Shown: positions 8,648 through 17,530, numbered from the stretch's first letter. The stretch: DNA of 41,393 bases from Candidatus Fermentithermobacillaceae bacterium (GCA_012842105.1 DUTL01000294.1:1-41393); one strand, 5' to 3'. Numbers and translations: made by a program. Notes: generated from the letters alone by a model not told the origin.

Positions 8648-9663
8648 AAGGCAGCAGAGTGATTGTCTCACAAGTAGACGGGGCCACGGCAAACCTTGTT
8701 GTTCAGGATGAGCATTCCCAACAACGATTAGATGCCTATATAGCAGCGCAACTTAAACCCACTATGTCTCGATCCCAGGCCCAGGCGCTTATTAAGCAAG
8801 GTAGAGTTGTCTTGAACGGCATCGATGTAACCAAACCTTCGATCAGGGTAAAGGCTCATGATGTTGTCGAGGTAAGAATTCCTCCGCCGGAGAAATGGGA
8901 TTTAGAAGCCGAGGATATTCCTCTGGACATTATATACGAAGACACTGATGTCCTCATAATAAATAAGCCAAGGGGAATGGTGGTTCATCCGGCAGCAGGC
9001 CACAGGCGCGGAACCCTGGTCAATGCAATACTGAGCCATTGCCCGGAAATTGCCGGAGTAGGGGATGAAAAACGTCCCGGGATCGTTCACAGGCTAGATA
9101 AAGATACCACCGGTTTGCTGGTGGTTGCGAAAAATGAGATTGCGCTGAGGCAGCTTCAAGCTCAGATGAAAACCAGAGCGGCGAAACGAGAATATATTGC
9201 CTTGTGCAAGGGCCGTTTGGGAAATGATGAAGGAATAGTGGATGCACCTATTGGGCGGCATCCTGTAGACCGCAAACGCATGGTGGCCATAAGGACAGAA
9301 TCAGGTATTGCCCCTCGAACCAGAACCAGAGAAGCAGTGACACATTGGCAAGTTGTCACAAGGTTCGGCTCTGACTACACGCTCATACTTGCAAGACTAT
9401 GCACGGGTAGAACCCATCAGATTCGCGTCCACATGTCATATGTAGGGCACCCTGTGGCCGGAGACCTTGTGTATGGCAAGGCAGGGAGAAGATTAAGCCT
9501 TTCAGGACAGGCGCTTCACGCGTTTAAGCTTGGCGTGTTCATGGGTGACAATTACGGCGAGTACCGTGAATTCACGGCGCCGTTGCCTGCAGATTTTGCT
9601 GAGGCTTTGCTTAGCTTGAGAAACAAACATAGGGAGGAGCTTCCATCATGGCTAATGATATAG
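8644..9663 (+). CDS. rluD: RluD-type 23S rRNA pseudouridine synthase
   Basis: The 339-residue enzyme begins with an S4 RNA-binding domain (RLDAYIAAQL...SRSQAQALIKQGRVVLNG). The RsuA/RluA-type catalytic domain follows, with D152 in HRLDKDTTGLL, then RTHQIRVH and GDLVYG. It isomerises uridines in large-subunit rRNA. The GTG at 8644 overlaps the lspA stop (GTGA) and is preferred over the in-frame ATG at 8596, which would read deep into lspA. The 3' end overlaps pyrE by 16 nt, so lspA, rluD and pyrE are probably one transcript. The exact RluA-family member (RluD or Bacillus YlyB type) is inferred from synteny. Confidence 0.93.
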   Translation: MKGSRVIVSQVDGATANLVVQDEHSQQRLDAYIAAQLKPTMSRSQAQALIKQGRVVLNGIDVTKPSIRVKAHDVVEVRIPPPEKWDLEAEDIPLDIIYEDTDVLIINKPRGMVVHPAAGHRRGTLVNAILSHCPEIAGVGDEKRPGIVHRLDKDTTGLLVVAKNEIALRQLQAQMKTRAAKREYIALCKGRLGNDEGIVDAPIGRHPVDRKRMVAIRTESGIAPRTRTREAVTHWQVVTRFGSDYTLILARLCTGRTHQIRVHMSYVGHPVAGDLVYGKAGRRLSLSGQALHAFKLGVFMGDNYGEYREFTAPLPADFAEALLSLRNKHREELPSWLMI

Positions 9664-10319
9664 ATCGAAAACATATGGCTGAAAGAGTAGCAAAGATATT
9701 GATAGACATAAAGGCGGTAGGAGCCAGGCCCGGTGAGCCGTTTACATTGACTTCAGGAACCAAGAGCCCGGTGTACATAGACTGCCGCAGGTTAATTTCA
9801 TTTGTGCCTGAGAGGGAAGAGGCCATAGGGTTTTTGCAGCATCTGGTTCAAGATTCAGTAGATGGCCCAATAGGCGCAATTGCAGGTGGTGAGACTGCAG
9901 GGATTCCGTATGCTGCGTTTCTTAGCTGGCAAATGGGGCTTCCCATGCTTTACGTACGAAAAAAGCCCAAAGGATTTGGGAAGAACGCCATGGTAGAAGG
10001 CGATGTTGTTGACGGGTCACGTGTGGTCCTCATTGAAGACCTGATTTTTGACGGCGGGAGCAAAGTGAATTTCATAAGGGGCCTAAGAAAAGCAGGTTTG
10101 GCGGTAAACCACGTGTTTACAGTCGCTTCATATGCGCTTCACGAGGAGTATGAAAAAACCCTGGGTTCAATTGACGTGAAAGTGTCATGGCTTACAGACT
10201 GGCCCACGATTGTCGATGTTGCTGAAAATACTGGATATTTCAGTAAAGATGAGGCCGGCGAAGTAAGACAGTTCTTGGCAGCTCCACACAAATGGTCCAG
10301 GGCAAGGGGCGGAAAATAG
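9648..10319 (+). CDS. pyrE: Orotate phosphoribosyltransferase
   Basis: PyrE joins orotate to PRPP to make OMP in pyrimidine synthesis. The 223-residue protein has the OPRT start FTLTSGTKSPVYIDCR, a lysine-rich loop (YVRKKPKGFGKNAMVEG), and the PRPP-binding motif VVLIEDLIFDGGS (126-138). The ATG at 9648 has GGGAGGAG 8-9 nt upstream and lies inside the rluD coding end. No other pyrimidine genes are near; in Bacillus the gene after rluD is pyrR, so this placement differs. The usual glycine-rich VVEDLISTGGS reads as DLIFDGGS here, still within family range. Confidence 0.95.
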   Translation: MANDIDRKHMAERVAKILIDIKAVGARPGEPFTLTSGTKSPVYIDCRRLISFVPEREEAIGFLQHLVQDSVDGPIGAIAGGETAGIPYAAFLSWQMGLPMLYVRKKPKGFGKNAMVEGDVVDGSRVVLIEDLIFDGGSKVNFIRGLRKAGLAVNHVFTVASYALHEEYEKTLGSIDVKVSWLTDWPTIVDVAENTGYFSKDEAGEVRQFLAAPHKWSRARGGK

Positions 10320-10439
10320 GGTTTGGGGCGGGCAGGCCACCGAAACGACCGAAAGCCCTGGACACTTTGGGCAGCGAAACACCGGGAACCTTTTATCCTG
10401 GCTCGGGGTCAAATATAAAAGACCGGTTCGGAGGTGATT

Positions 10440-10895
10440 TTGCTGAAGAAAGCGCCACTATTTTGCCTATCAATTTGCTTGATGGCCGTGGTATTGGCAG
10501 TGTCCGGCTGCACAAACGCACCGGAAAAGGAGCCCATAGCCATGGAACCTTCAATAGAAAAGGATCTCAAGCAAGTTCATCCAGACGAAGACGTGAACCA
10601 CACGTTTAATACCAGATTTTCCCTGGATAATGCGTTGGATAGGATAGGGCAACTAAAAACAATTTCGATGCCGCCAGGCGAAAAATCTATGGCTTTTAGC
10701 AATTCTGTAGGCGCCGTGGAAGGTGCATTGCGCAAGCAAGACTATGAGATAAAGAAACTGGAATTTGAACTTGCCAAGATACTGTTTAGAGATGGCGAAA
10801 TAACCAGGGAACAGCTGGATGAAAAAGAGGCTGTATATGACAAGGCCGTGAGCGAGTTTAAGGCATTCTGGGAGTCATTCGGAATCTCAGATTGA
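10440..10895 (+). CDS. Small predicted lipoprotein, unknown function
   Basis: The 151-residue product starts with a lysine pair and a hydrophobic signal (LFCLSICLMAVVLA) ending in the lipobox VSGC, so C24 is the likely lipidated residue. The mature part is acidic and helical, with KQDYEIKKLEFELAKILF and DGEITREQLDEKEAVYDKAVSEFKAFW suggesting a small helical hairpin. I do not recognise the family. The TTG at 10440 lies 5 nt after GGAGG; a GTG at 10434 is inside that site and less likely. A terminator-like hairpin follows at 10942, so it is probably the end of its transcript. Confidence 0.72.
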   Translation: MLKKAPLFCLSICLMAVVLAVSGCTNAPEKEPIAMEPSIEKDLKQVHPDEDVNHTFNTRFSLDNALDRIGQLKTISMPPGEKSMAFSNSVGAVEGALRKQDYEIKKLEFELAKILFRDGEITREQLDEKEAVYDKAVSEFKAFWESFGISD

Positions 10896-10941
10896 ACATC
10901 AAGTGGCCCATAGCCAGGAGTGCAACTGTTTCCAACATATG

Positions 10942-10973
10942 AAGGCCTCGGGAATTGAGAAACCCGGGGCCTT
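10942..10973 (+). terminator. Intrinsic terminator-like hairpin after the lipoprotein gene
   Basis: An 11-bp stem pairs AAGGCCTCGGG (10942-10952) with CCCGGGGCCTT (10963-10973), with one G-T pair and a 10-nt loop. It lies 46 nt after the lipoprotein stop. The T-run is weak (GTGTTTC), so efficiency is uncertain. Confidence 0.62.
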
Positions 10974-11563
10974 GTGTTTCCTCACATAACCTAACATGGC
11001 TTCGCACGATTGCTGCTGAAGCTGCAACCTCACAACTTTGATGATCAAAAGCTTTATGAAAGTTCAAAATAACCCATGAGCGAAGAAGGAGAAACGCTCA
11101 TACGGGTCGAATATGACATCATATGGTATGATGTCTGACCATCAGATGGTAGTGCGGTGTAGGCAGAAGTTGTTATTGTAGGGGCCCAGAGGGCAGTGCG
11201 CATAATGTGCCTTGGTCTTTGAAAGCGAAATAGGCAGATTTCACGGGTCCCCGGAAAGATTGGGCGGTTTCTGACATCCCCGGCGCAGGTTCGGCCTCGT
11301 GGCCTGTCTGGAGCCGGGCAGCCTACCAGAAGCGCATACCGCAAGCCCTCAACTGCGGCCTTAGAAGTTTATCTGAGCTCAATGCAAGTTTGAACCGTCA
11401 GTGAGAAAATTTTGGAGCGAGAGTTCGCATCATTGTATGCGACACAAGAGACACCATCCTCGCCCAGATCGGTTAAATCCGATCGTGTCGGAATACCGCC
11501 CAACTTCTTAGCCGGCACCCGGAAGGAATGGCTAAGTGAAGGAGTATGCAGGGAGGGTTAGAA
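10974..11563 (+). other. Hairpin-rich non-coding stretch upstream of the peptide importer
   Basis: No convincing gene is present in these 590 nt. The strand contains many local inverted repeats: TTTGAT/ATCAAA (11037-11049), GACATCATA/TATGATGTC (11115-11135), ACCAT/ATGGT (11138-11150), CCCGGC/GCCGGG (11279-11318), CCGCA/TGCGG (about 11339-11358), TCGCAT/ATGCGA (11425-11442), GATCGG/CCGATC (11467-11484) and CTTAGCC/GGCTAAG (11507-11536). This could be a long structured leader, a separate small RNA, or a set of operators. I checked it by eye against T-box, cobalamin, TPP, SAM, lysine, glycine, 6S, tmRNA, SRP and RNase P hallmarks and found no match. It may also be decayed sequence. Confidence 0.4.
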
Positions 11564-13264
11564 TTGAGAAGGTTTGTTGCGCTGGCAATGGTTGTTTTAT
11601 TGTGTTTCGGGGCAATTGTAGGGTGTACTCCCAAGGAACCGGAAGCGCCAATAGCCCAAGAAGATGAAATTGACGAGATTCAGAAATTTATCTTCAGCAG
11701 TAACAGCGCGGTTTTGGGCCTTAACCCAATACTTAATACGACGGCACCTGATAATGGCCTTCAGAGAATAATACTGGAGACCCTTATCGACAGTGTCGCC
11801 GATGAGTATGGCAATGCAATAATAAAACCGGCTGCTGCCAAGGACTGGACGATTAGTGATGATGGCCTCGTCTATACTTTCAACATCAGGGATGATGCAG
11901 TGTGGAATGATGGAGTACCTGTAACGGCCCATGATTTTGTGTTTACGTATAGAACTATGGCCACACCTGAAGTAGGTTCCACCAATGCTTGGTTGTTTGA
12001 TGGAGTCATTGAGAATTTCGGCGAAGCGCTTTACGAGGGCACCAAGACACCGGAGGAAATCGGAGTGAAAGCCCTTAACGATAAGACAGTTGAGTTCACT
12101 CTGACAAAGCCTTACGGATATTTTCTGGATTTGTTAACAGGTGCGAAACCCGTAAGGCAAGACAAGTGGGAGGAATGGGGTTCAGCTTACGGTGCGTCAC
12201 ATGACAAGGTTGTTATGAATGGTCCTTTTGTCATTGAGAGCTGGGATCAGAACGTCCAGATGACTCTTGTATCGAACGAGTCTTATTGGGACGCGGAAAA
12301 CGTCAAATTGCAGAAGATTGAACGAAAGGTAATCAAGGATCCTGCCACGGCCGTGCAAGCACTGCTTTCCGGTGAGATCGATGTTGTGGGGACAAATGAC
12401 CCCGATTGGCAGGAAGTAATTGCAGAAGAAGGAGATAGGTTCAGGGTACTTGAGGTGCCCAGCCAGGCTCCGGAGTTCTTAGGGTTTAACTGCAATAACA
12501 AGTACTTTAAGAACCCCAAGATAAGGCTCGCCTTCTCTCTGGCTTATGATAGGGAGAAATACATCGAGGACTTGAGATATGGCCTATCAGAGCCTCTTTA
12601 TTCCTTGATGCCCGGGGTTATCAACTGCGGAGAGATTCCGTATACAGAGAGAGTACAAGGCAGGAATCAGATCATTAAGGATCTTATGGAGCAATATCCC
12701 GATCCCAAAGCACTTCTTATAGAAGGGCTTGAAGAAGAAGGCTTTGATCCGGACCCGTCCAAAATGGAAGTAAGATATGCGACACGAGGCACCGCTCAAT
12801 ACTCCAAGGACAGTGCTGAATGGCTGCAACAAATGTACGAAGAAAGCCTGGGCGTTACTATTACCATCGATATGGTGGAATGGAACATCATGTGGGAGAA
12901 AGTTGATCAAAACGATTATGACATTTGCACCGCAGGTTGGGGCCCGTACTATAATGACCCCAACGCCCTGCTGGAGATCTACGATCCTGTAGAAGGATAC
13001 TTCAACAGCAAGAAATCAGGCTGGACCGGGCCTGATGCCGATAAGTTCCGTGAGCTGCTACAGCAGGCATCGGTCACGCCTGACAACGATGATAGGGCGG
13101 AGTTGTTCTTAGAAGCCGAAAAACTGCTGGTTGGCACAGGCGTAATTGCTCCCACCTATTGCGCCATATCAACTGTGTATTTGGCTGACTACCTAAAAGG
13201 TTACTATGTAAGCCCTGTCGCAGGTGTGGATTACACCAAGATCTATACACAGGGCAGGCCGTAA
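11564..13264 (+). CDS. Peptide ABC transporter substrate-binding lipoprotein
   Basis: This is an SBP_bac_5 (OppA/DppA-type) binding protein that captures peptides or similar ligands outside the membrane and passes them to the permease pair encoded next. A signal peptide (FVALAMVVLLCFGA) ends in the lipobox IVGC, with lipidated C21. The family pattern follows: LNPILNT, LAKDW-like TISDDGLVYTFNIRDDAVWNDG, VTAHDFVFTYR and, later, RLAFSLAYDREKYI. The 566-residue length is typical. The TTG at 11564 has GGGAGGG 6 nt upstream; the in-frame ATG at 11546 would have its site almost touching. It opens the five-gene importer operon after the hairpin-rich leader. The ligand is not predictable. Confidence 0.93.
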   Translation: MRRFVALAMVVLLCFGAIVGCTPKEPEAPIAQEDEIDEIQKFIFSSNSAVLGLNPILNTTAPDNGLQRIILETLIDSVADEYGNAIIKPAAAKDWTISDDGLVYTFNIRDDAVWNDGVPVTAHDFVFTYRTMATPEVGSTNAWLFDGVIENFGEALYEGTKTPEEIGVKALNDKTVEFTLTKPYGYFLDLLTGAKPVRQDKWEEWGSAYGASHDKVVMNGPFVIESWDQNVQMTLVSNESYWDAENVKLQKIERKVIKDPATAVQALLSGEIDVVGTNDPDWQEVIAEEGDRFRVLEVPSQAPEFLGFNCNNKYFKNPKIRLAFSLAYDREKYIEDLRYGLSEPLYSLMPGVINCGEIPYTERVQGRNQIIKDLMEQYPDPKALLIEGLEEEGFDPDPSKMEVRYATRGTAQYSKDSAEWLQQMYEESLGVTITIDMVEWNIMWEKVDQNDYDICTAGWGPYYNDPNALLEIYDPVEGYFNSKKSGWTGPDADKFRELLQQASVTPDNDDRAELFLEAEKLLVGTGVIAPTYCAISTVYLADYLKGYYVSPVAGVDYTKIYTQGRP

Positions 13265-13343
13265 TTGAGTGTTTTGTGGCAAATAGCATTTCTTGATAGG
13301 ATATGAGGCTTACATGCAGTCTGGGTTAAAGCAGGTATGATAA

Positions 13344-13397
13344 AAGCGAAACAAGTCATGGGTTTTCTCAATAGAAACGATATGTCTTGTTTCGCTT
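13344..13397 (+). promoter_or_regulatory. Long hairpin between binding protein and permease genes
   Basis: A perfect 12-bp stem pairs AAGCGAAACAAG (13344-13355) with CTTGTTTCGCTT (13386-13397). The loop can fold further (GTTTTCT with AGAAAC). It sits in the 209-nt gap after the binding-protein stop. Such hairpins often terminate partially or protect the upstream mRNA, giving more binding protein than membrane components. No strong T-run follows, so mRNA stabilisation or partial attenuation is the inference. Confidence 0.6.
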
Positions 13398-13473
13398 GAA
13401 ACTTGATCAAGGGTAATCAGGGGGCACCCACCTGGCTGCCGCCATTACTACTGGTAAGAAGGGTAGGGGAACC

Positions 13474-14409
13474 ATGGCCAAGTTTATAGTCAAAAGAGTA
13501 TTTTATGGATTGTTGACTTTGTTTCTGATCATAACCGCGACATTCTTCTTGATAGCAGGCGCTCCAGGCGATCCTATAGCGGCCAAGGTGGAGCAAATGC
13601 CTGATAGGGCACAGGAAGTCATCCGAAAGAAATATGGCCTTGATAAGCCGGTCGTTGAGAGATACTTCATATACATGAAAAACCTCATTACCACAGGCGA
13701 TTTTGGCGAATCCATAATCTATACCGGAAAATCTGCCAATGACGTCATAAAAGCCAATGCGCCGATTTCCGCAAAGATTGGCATTATTGTTCTGGTGTTG
13801 CAGGTTGGTATTGGCATTCCACTGGGATTGGGGACTGCATTGGGCAGGGGAAAAATGTATGACCACATGATCAGGGTAGGTAACGTTCTATGCATTTGCA
13901 CTCCGAGTTTTGTGTTTGCTGCGCTGCTTCAGTATTTTCTGGCTTTCAAGTTGAAACTGGCGCCGGTATTTGGCTGGGGCCAACCAAAACACTATATCTT
14001 GCCTGTGCTTGCCTATACTATCGGCGGCATTGCAGTGTACAACAAGTACATGAGGGGAAGCACCCTTTCGGTAATCAACGAGGATTACATCGTGACCGCA
14101 AAGGCAAAAGGGTGCAAGAAAGGAAGGATTGTTCGAAAGCACATACTGAGAAACTCTATGATCCCTATTGTCACCATGATCGGCCCTGCAGTTGCAGGCA
14201 TATTTGGGAGTTCTTTCGTTATAGAGAGAATTTTTGCCATACCGGGCCTTGGAAGCTACTATGTGAAAGCTGTTAGTGATAATGATTACACCATGGTGTT
14301 AGGCATCACCATTTTCTATGCAATGTTGTATGTTGCATCGTTGATTATTGTTGACATTCTGTACGGCATTGTTGATCCAAGAATCAAGGTTGCAGGAACT
14401 GAAAAATAG
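13474..14409 (+). CDS. Peptide ABC transporter permease, DppB/OppB type
   Basis: The 311-residue membrane protein starts with the family-typical MAKFIVKRVFYGLLTLFLIITATFFL-type first segment (KRV..GLLTLF) and the motif GDPIAA. It has about six transmembrane segments and the cytoplasmic EAA-like coupling loop (EDYIVTAKAKG, then RIVRKHILRNS), which docks on the ATPases. The C-terminus has VDPRIKV. It forms the translocation pore with the next gene's product. The ATG at 13474 is preceded by AGGGGA. It belongs to the operon headed by the binding protein. Confidence 0.93.
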   Translation: MAKFIVKRVFYGLLTLFLIITATFFLIAGAPGDPIAAKVEQMPDRAQEVIRKKYGLDKPVVERYFIYMKNLITTGDFGESIIYTGKSANDVIKANAPISAKIGIIVLVLQVGIGIPLGLGTALGRGKMYDHMIRVGNVLCICTPSFVFAALLQYFLAFKLKLAPVFGWGQPKHYILPVLAYTIGGIAVYNKYMRGSTLSVINEDYIVTAKAKGCKKGRIVRKHILRNSMIPIVTMIGPAVAGIFGSSFVIERIFAIPGLGSYYVKAVSDNDYTMVLGITIFYAMLYVASLIIVDILYGIVDPRIKVAGTEK

Positions 14410-14441
14410 GTTCTGTTGGAAGTATTGGAGGTAGGAGCCTA

Positions 14442-15377
14442 ATGGATACTGCAAGAACAGACATGGTTGTAGCTGATGAAATGTTCCAAAGAGTTGGCAT
14501 TGACGAAGAACTTTCTGAGCACTTGGATAAGCCGTCGCTTACTTATTGGGCAGACGTGTGGAGAAGATTCAGGAAAGACAAGTTAGCCCTGTTCGGACTG
14601 GTCTTGATGGTGGCCATTATTGCGACCGTATTCCTGGGGCCCTTGTTTTCAGGCAAGGACTACAAGTATATGGATTCATCTGTAAAGAACTTAAGGCCTA
14701 ATGCACAATACTGGTTTGGCACAGATGATATGGGCAGGGACATATTTACAAGGGTATGTTACGGCGGAAGGATCTCTATATTGATAGGTTTTCTGTGCAC
14801 AATCGTTATGTTTGTTATTGGTTCTTTGATGGGAGCGCTCGCAGGCCTGAAGGGCGGATGGGTGGACAATCTTATTATGAGGTTTGCTGAGTTTGTGGGC
14901 AATCTCCCGTACTTGATTATTGTGGTAATACTGACAATGACAATGGGCCGGAGCATATTTGCAATAGTCCTTGCAATGAGCCTTACATCGTGGGTTGGAA
15001 CATGCCGTATGGTTAGAGGGCAGATACTCCAGTTGAAGGAACTGGACTATATTGAAGCTGCAAGTGCGCTGGGCGCCAATACAACAAGGATAATACTAAG
15101 GCACCTCTTGCCAAACACCATGGGGATTATCATGGTTCAGGTTACCATGTCTATACCGGGCTTTATCTTCGGCGAAGCATTTCTTAGTTATGTGGGGTTG
15201 GGAATACGGCCCCCTGGAACCAGCTGGGGAGCGCTTGCATCGGCAGGGCAAGCAAGATTGATGTTTCACCCTCACATATTGTTTTTCCCATGCATAATGA
15301 TTGTTCTTACCACATTTGCTTTTCATTTGGTTGGGGATGGCCTATCAGATGCACTAGATCCAAAACTGAGAGAGTAG
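14442..15377 (+). CDS. Peptide ABC transporter permease, DppC/OppC type
   Basis: The 311-residue protein has an N-terminal cytoplasmic tail ending in DVWRRFRKDKLALFGL, the hallmark of OppC/DppC proteins. FGTDDMGRDIFTRVCYGGR follows the first membrane segment. Five further segments and an EAA loop (ELDYIEAASALGANTTRIILRHLLPNT) come next. SYVGLGIRPPGTSWG and the end DGLSDALDPKLRE are also standard. It pairs with the DppB-type permease. The ATG at 14442 has GGAGGTAGGAG about 6 nt upstream, and the gene lies 32 nt after its partner. Confidence 0.94.
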   Translation: MDTARTDMVVADEMFQRVGIDEELSEHLDKPSLTYWADVWRRFRKDKLALFGLVLMVAIIATVFLGPLFSGKDYKYMDSSVKNLRPNAQYWFGTDDMGRDIFTRVCYGGRISILIGFLCTIVMFVIGSLMGALAGLKGGWVDNLIMRFAEFVGNLPYLIIVVILTMTMGRSIFAIVLAMSLTSWVGTCRMVRGQILQLKELDYIEAASALGANTTRIILRHLLPNTMGIIMVQVTMSIPGFIFGEAFLSYVGLGIRPPGTSWGALASAGQARLMFHPHILFFPCIMIVLTTFAFHLVGDGLSDALDPKLRE

Positions 15378-15386
15378 GTTATTGCA

Positions 15387-16418
15387 ATGAAAAACAGCAA
15401 GCTTCTTGAAATAAAGAATTTGCACGTATCTTTTACAACCTATGCAGGGATTGTACGAGCTGTCAGAGGAGTTGATCTTTATCTGGAAGAAGGGGAGACT
15501 CTTGCCATAGTAGGGGAGTCGGGCTGCGGGAAAACAGTGACAGTGAAGTCTATCATGGGATTGCTGCCTGAAGAACAGGCAGTGATTAGCGGAGAGGGAG
15601 CACAGATCAATTTCCACGAACACAACCTTCTTGCTTTTGATGAGGATAGAATGTCTGCAATCAGGGGTATGCATATTTCCATGATATTCCAAGATCCTAT
15701 GACATCTTTGAACCCAACTATGAAAATCGGAGACCAGATTGCCGAAAGTCTTATTGTTCACAAAGGCGCGTCCGGGAGACTAGCAAGACAAGAAGCGCTT
15801 AAGATGCTACGGCTTGTCAACATACCTAATGCAGAAGAAAGAATTGATCAGTACCCGTTTCAATTCTCAGGCGGTATGCGGCAAAGGGCCATGATTGCGA
15901 TTGCCCTGGCATGTGATCCTGAGATTCTAATTGCTGATGAGCCAACCACAGCGCTGGACGTGACAATCCAGGCCCAAATTATGGAGCTCATCAAGAGCCT
16001 GCAGCGGGAACGAAACACCGGAGTGATTTTGGTAACTCACGACCTGGGCCTTGTAGCCAGCATGGCCGATAGGATCAATGTAATGTATGCAGGCCAAATC
16101 GTTGAACGGGGAACCACAGACGAGATCTTCTATGATCCCAAGCATCCTTATACGTTTGCCCTTCTGAGGTCTGTGCCAAAGTTAAGCGACCACAAGCAAG
16201 AGGCATTGTATTCACTGGTAGGAACGCCTCCTGACTTAATAAAACCACCGGTGGGCTGCCCATTTGCACCGAGGTGCCGTTTTGCCATGAGAATCTGCCG
16301 GGACAGACCTGCTGAAGCAACACACTTTGGGCCAAGCCACAGCTCCTACTGTTGGCTACATCACCCAAAAGCTAATACCAGTGACGTTCCTGAAACATTG
16401 CTCAAAGAGGTGGTATAA
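15387..16418 (+). CDS. Peptide ABC transporter ATPase, DppD/OppD type
   Basis: The 343-residue ATPase energises peptide import. Walker A is GESGCGKT (43-50), the signature is FSGGMRQR, Walker B is ILIADEPTTALD, and the switch histidine is in LVTHDLG. The C-terminal oligopeptide-transporter extension carries clustered cysteines (GCPFAPRCRF, then RICRDRP and YCWLH). In related OppD/DppD proteins such cysteines can hold an iron-sulfur cluster. The ATG at 15387 is 9 nt after the permease stop, with a weak AGGTTAT site, so translation may be coupled. Its partner ATPase follows directly. Confidence 0.94.
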   Translation: MKNSKLLEIKNLHVSFTTYAGIVRAVRGVDLYLEEGETLAIVGESGCGKTVTVKSIMGLLPEEQAVISGEGAQINFHEHNLLAFDEDRMSAIRGMHISMIFQDPMTSLNPTMKIGDQIAESLIVHKGASGRLARQEALKMLRLVNIPNAEERIDQYPFQFSGGMRQRAMIAIALACDPEILIADEPTTALDVTIQAQIMELIKSLQRERNTGVILVTHDLGLVASMADRINVMYAGQIVERGTTDEIFYDPKHPYTFALLRSVPKLSDHKQEALYSLVGTPPDLIKPPVGCPFAPRCRFAMRICRDRPAEATHFGPSHSSYCWLHHPKANTSDVPETLLKEVV

Positions 16419-17387
16419 GTGCAAACAGTTGAGGTACTGATTGAGGTAAACAATCTAAAGAAGTATTTTAGGGTAGGGCGAAACGCATTTGTCAAAGCTG
16501 TGGATGATGTGAGTTTCAATATATGCAAAGGCGAGACACTGGGGCTTGTAGGCGAGTCGGGCTGCGGAAAGACCACCTGTGGCAAAACCATACTAGGCCT
16601 GTACTCTACGACAGACGGTGAAGTAATATTTGACGGTGTAAACATACATGCATTGAGGCCAAACGAGAAAACAGAGTTCACAAAGAGAGCGCAGATCATA
16701 TTCCAGGACCCGTATTCTTCTTTGAATCCAAGAATGACCGTCGGAGACATTATTGGAGAAGGTATGGACATACACCACCTGTACAAAGGGAAAGAACGTG
16801 AAGAAAAGGTCTTCGAACTACTCAATACAGTCGGGCTAAACAAAGAACATGTCAACCGCTTTCCCCATGAATTTTCCGGCGGGCAAAGGCAGCGCATTGG
16901 TATCGCCAGAGCATTGGCCATTGAACCTGATTTCATCGTTTGTGACGAACCCATCTCGGCTCTTGACGTCTCAATTCAAGCGCAAATAGTAAACCTCCTA
17001 ATGGAACTGCAGAGAAGCAAAGATCTCACCTACTTGTTCATCGCTCACAACCTATCGATGATCAAGTACATCTCAGATAGGGTGGGGGTAATGTACCTGG
17101 GCAATCTGGTTGAGTTAACAACCAGCGCTGAGCTGTATGATAACCCGCTGCACCCATACACCCGTGCATTATTGTCTGCTATTCCGATACCGGACCCGCA
17201 GGAGGAAAGAAGAAAACAGAGAATTACTCTGCACGGAGAAATACCAAGTTCCATAAATCCTCCTCCGGGGTGCAGGTTTGCGTCCAGGTGCCAGTTTGCA
17301 AAGGAGATCTGTACCAGAGCAATGCCGCCACTGGTTGAAGTCGATAAGGAGCATTTTGTGGCCTGCCATTTGGCGCGCCAGTTTTGA
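16419..17387 (+). CDS. Peptide ABC transporter ATPase, DppF/OppF type
   Basis: This 322-residue ATPase pairs with the preceding one to form the nucleotide-binding heterodimer. It shows Walker A GESGCGKT (45-52), Q-loop IIFQDPYSSLNPRMTV, signature FSGGQRQR, Walker B FIVCDEPISALD and switch IAHNLS. The C-terminal extension has GCRFASRCQFAKEIC, again with clustered cysteines. The Q-loop LNPR form is typical of DppF/OppF. The GTG start follows the preceding TAA with no gap, and GAGGTGG overlaps the end of the previous gene. It is the last gene of the importer operon. Confidence 0.94.
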   Translation: MQTVEVLIEVNNLKKYFRVGRNAFVKAVDDVSFNICKGETLGLVGESGCGKTTCGKTILGLYSTTDGEVIFDGVNIHALRPNEKTEFTKRAQIIFQDPYSSLNPRMTVGDIIGEGMDIHHLYKGKEREEKVFELLNTVGLNKEHVNRFPHEFSGGQRQRIGIARALAIEPDFIVCDEPISALDVSIQAQIVNLLMELQRSKDLTYLFIAHNLSMIKYISDRVGVMYLGNLVELTTSAELYDNPLHPYTRALLSAIPIPDPQEERRKQRITLHGEIPSSINPPPGCRFASRCQFAKEICTRAMPPLVEVDKEHFVACHLARQF

Positions 17388-17401
17388 CATGATCACATAA
17401 C

Positions 17402-17443
17402 CGCCAAATTAGGCACCCGTATCTCAGGTAAACTCAGTTGGCG
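17402..17443 (+). terminator. Weak terminator candidate after the importer operon
   Basis: A 6-bp stem pairs CGCCAA (17402-17407) with TTGGCG (17438-17443) about 15 nt after the last importer gene, followed by a T-rich stretch (CATTTTGGTTCTTT). The loop is long, so this is a tentative call. Confidence 0.28.
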
Positions 17444-17466
17444 AGGCATTTTGGTTCTTTAGATCT

Positions 17467-17499
<33 letters not shown>

Positions 17500-17530
17500 C
17501 CAATGAGCCATTGGGGACGGTCCTAAAAGT
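17500..17530. repeat. IS200/REP-like end sequence (relic)
   Basis: A perfect hairpin CCAATG-AGC-CATTGG (17500-17514) runs directly into GGGACGGTCCT. Sequences of the form CCATTGGGGACGGT are, from memory, typical of the ends of REP-associated or IS200-type elements in many bacteria. No transposase or second end is visible, so this is at most a solo end or relic. Confidence 0.3.

Noticed and set aside
11054..11344. 96-codon open frame on the minus strand upstream of the importer
   Set aside because: No ribosome site and an Arg/Pro/Ser-rich sequence typical of a chance frame.
11076..11395. Possible decayed gene beginning MSEEGETLIRVEYDIIWYDV
   Set aside because: The frame has three stops in about 100 codons, near chance expectation, no ribosome site, and no recognisable family after the first stop.
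11461..11536. T-box-like leader (GGAATACCGC followed by a hairpin) ahead of the importer
   Set aside because: The string does not match the conserved T-box core, no stem I features were found, and the following hairpin lacks a T-run.
13417..13866. 149-codon open frame antisense to the first permease gene
   Set aside because: Shadow of a well-supported membrane protein gene; no motif.
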